Source: Actinomycetota bacterium (lineage in GTDB: Bacteria; Actinomycetota; Actinomycetes; Streptosporangiales; Streptosporangiaceae). From it: a stretch of 5,596 nucleotides of DNA. Below the pieces are notes generated by a model. That model had not been told where the DNA came from. It was given only the letters and a program-made list of their open reading frames with translations, and searched no databases. Each line of letters begins with the position of its first letter. Within the stretch, counting starts at the first letter, position 1. Positions 5,011-5,596 of the stretch are shown in pieces. A program made the translations under genes and the position numbers. Location: assembly GCA_003541285.1 (NCBI GenBank), contig DPMS01000945.1:1544-7139 (forward strand), read 5' to 3'.

Positions 5011-5596
5011 GTGAGTGCGTTGATGCCCACAGCGCAGTTGCGCTGGCGGCGGGTGTTCCCAGGACATGAGTCGCAACTGCGTGAGCTGCGTGGCTGGCTG
5101 GCCGGGCTGCTGCCGGCCTGTCCAGCCCGTGACGACGTGGCCACGGTCGCGACCGAACTGGCCGGGAACGCGGTCGCCCACACGGGCAGCGGGCGTGGCG
5201 GGTTCTTCGCCGTGGAAGTCACCTGGACCAATGGCATGGTGCGGGTCGCGGTCGCTGATGGTGGCGCTCCCAGCGGGCCACAATTCGATGCCGATCCAGG
5301 CCCACTGGGCGAACGCGGTCGCGGTCTGGTCATGGTGCGGTCACTAGCCGCGCGCACCGGGGTGTGCGGCGATGCCCGCAGCCGCCTCGTCTGGGCAGAC
5401 GTCCCTTGGCATGGGGCGGAGGCCGCCGAGCCGCCACAGTTCCCGCCCGGCCTGGAGGCCGCGATCCGTGACGGCAGTGCCGCGCTGGCAGGCAAGCACG
5501 CTGGCGTGGTGACCTGGTTCGGCTGTGCCACCCTGCAATGGTGGGCGCTGCCCCGCTGCCGTGGGGTCGGCAGCCTGCTGTGCGCCCCGTCTCCGC
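5011..5596 (+). CDS. GHKL/HATPase_c_2 ATP-binding protein (anti-sigma-factor-kinase-like), 3' end outside window
   Basis: The frame is open from GTG 5011 to the right edge, giving 195 residues. It carries the small GHKL ATPase fold of RsbW/SpoIIAB-like serine kinases. The N-box is ATELAGNAVAHTGSG (47-61) with Glu49 and Asn53. The G1 box is VADGGAPSGP (81-90) with Asp83 binding the adenine. The G2 box is GERGRGLVMV (100-109), forming the ATP lid. The hallmark start (RRVFPGHESQLRELRGWL, 13-30) is the usual helix before the fold. Beyond the ATPase domain, which ends near residue 125, a further segment (LEAAIRDGSAAL, then GVVTWFGCATLQWWALPR) continues. From memory, this extension with a WFGxATxQWWAL motif is seen in actinomycete ATP-binding proteins encoded beside XRE regulators. 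Such proteins often pair with HTH and DUF397 genes; no DUF397 gene is visible here. It is cytosolic, with no membrane segment. Whether it phosphorylates an anti-sigma antagonist or directly modulates the divergent regulator is not known. Confidence 0.9.
   Translation, partial: MSALMPTAQLRWRRVFPGHESQLRELRGWLAGLLPACPARDDVATVATELAGNAVAHTGSGRGGFFAVEVTWTNGMVRVAVADGGAPSGPQFDADPGPLGERGRGLVMVRSLAARTGVCGDARSRLVWADVPWHGAEAAEPPQFPPGLEAAIRDGSAALAGKHAGVVTWFGCATLQWWALPRCRGVGSLLCAPSP

Noticed and set aside
4543..5531. Long minus-strand open frames (246 and 221 codons) opposite the GHKL gene
   Set aside because: The plus strand encodes an unambiguous GHKL ATPase with N, G1 and G2 boxes; the minus frames are shadows.

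Overview
The window is very GC-rich. Its gene types are typical of a filamentous actinomycete: an XRE-type helix-turn-helix regulator with a tetratricopeptide sensor half, a GHKL/HATPase_c_2 ATP-binding protein, an atypical SDR reductase, GTG starts and an IS1634-like transposase. The genus cannot be fixed from this stretch. Streptomycetaceae, Streptosporangiaceae or Thermomonosporaceae would all fit.

Layout. (1) Bases 1-313, plus strand: the C-terminal end of a transposase that enters from the left. (2) About 314-614: non-coding DNA that should hold the right end of the insertion sequence and the 3' end of the leftward operon. (3) 615-4472, minus strand: a tightly packed leftward transcription unit. 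Read in the direction of transcription it encodes an HTH DNA-binding protein, a TPR-like sensor protein, an M20 (carboxypeptidase G2/ArgE-like) metallopeptidase and an extended/atypical SDR (NAD-dependent epimerase-like). The TPR/M20 junction is a 4-base ATGA overlap and the M20/SDR junction is a 4-base GTGA overlap, so the last three genes are probably translationally coupled. A possible 30-codon leader ORF with an ideal Shine-Dalgarno sequence sits immediately upstream of the HTH gene. (4) 4568-5010: a divergent control region with inverted repeats. (5) 5011-5596, plus strand: a GHKL ATP-binding protein that runs off the right edge.

The HTH and TPR halves belong to a well-known actinomycete regulator architecture that is normally one polypeptide. 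Here they lie in different frames whose open stretches overlap over 3798-4074. A single -1 frame change, or one missing base, would join them. This is either a recent inactivation, a sequence error, or a genuine split.

Reading of the whole: a regulator pair (HTH/TPR plus a divergent GHKL protein, a pairing common in actinomycetes) controls two co-translated enzymes, a hydrolase for an amide/peptide-type conjugate and a short-chain dehydrogenase/epimerase. The substrate cannot be read from the sequence. The enzymes could process or degrade a small signalling or secondary metabolite sensed by the TPR domain. That last step is inference.
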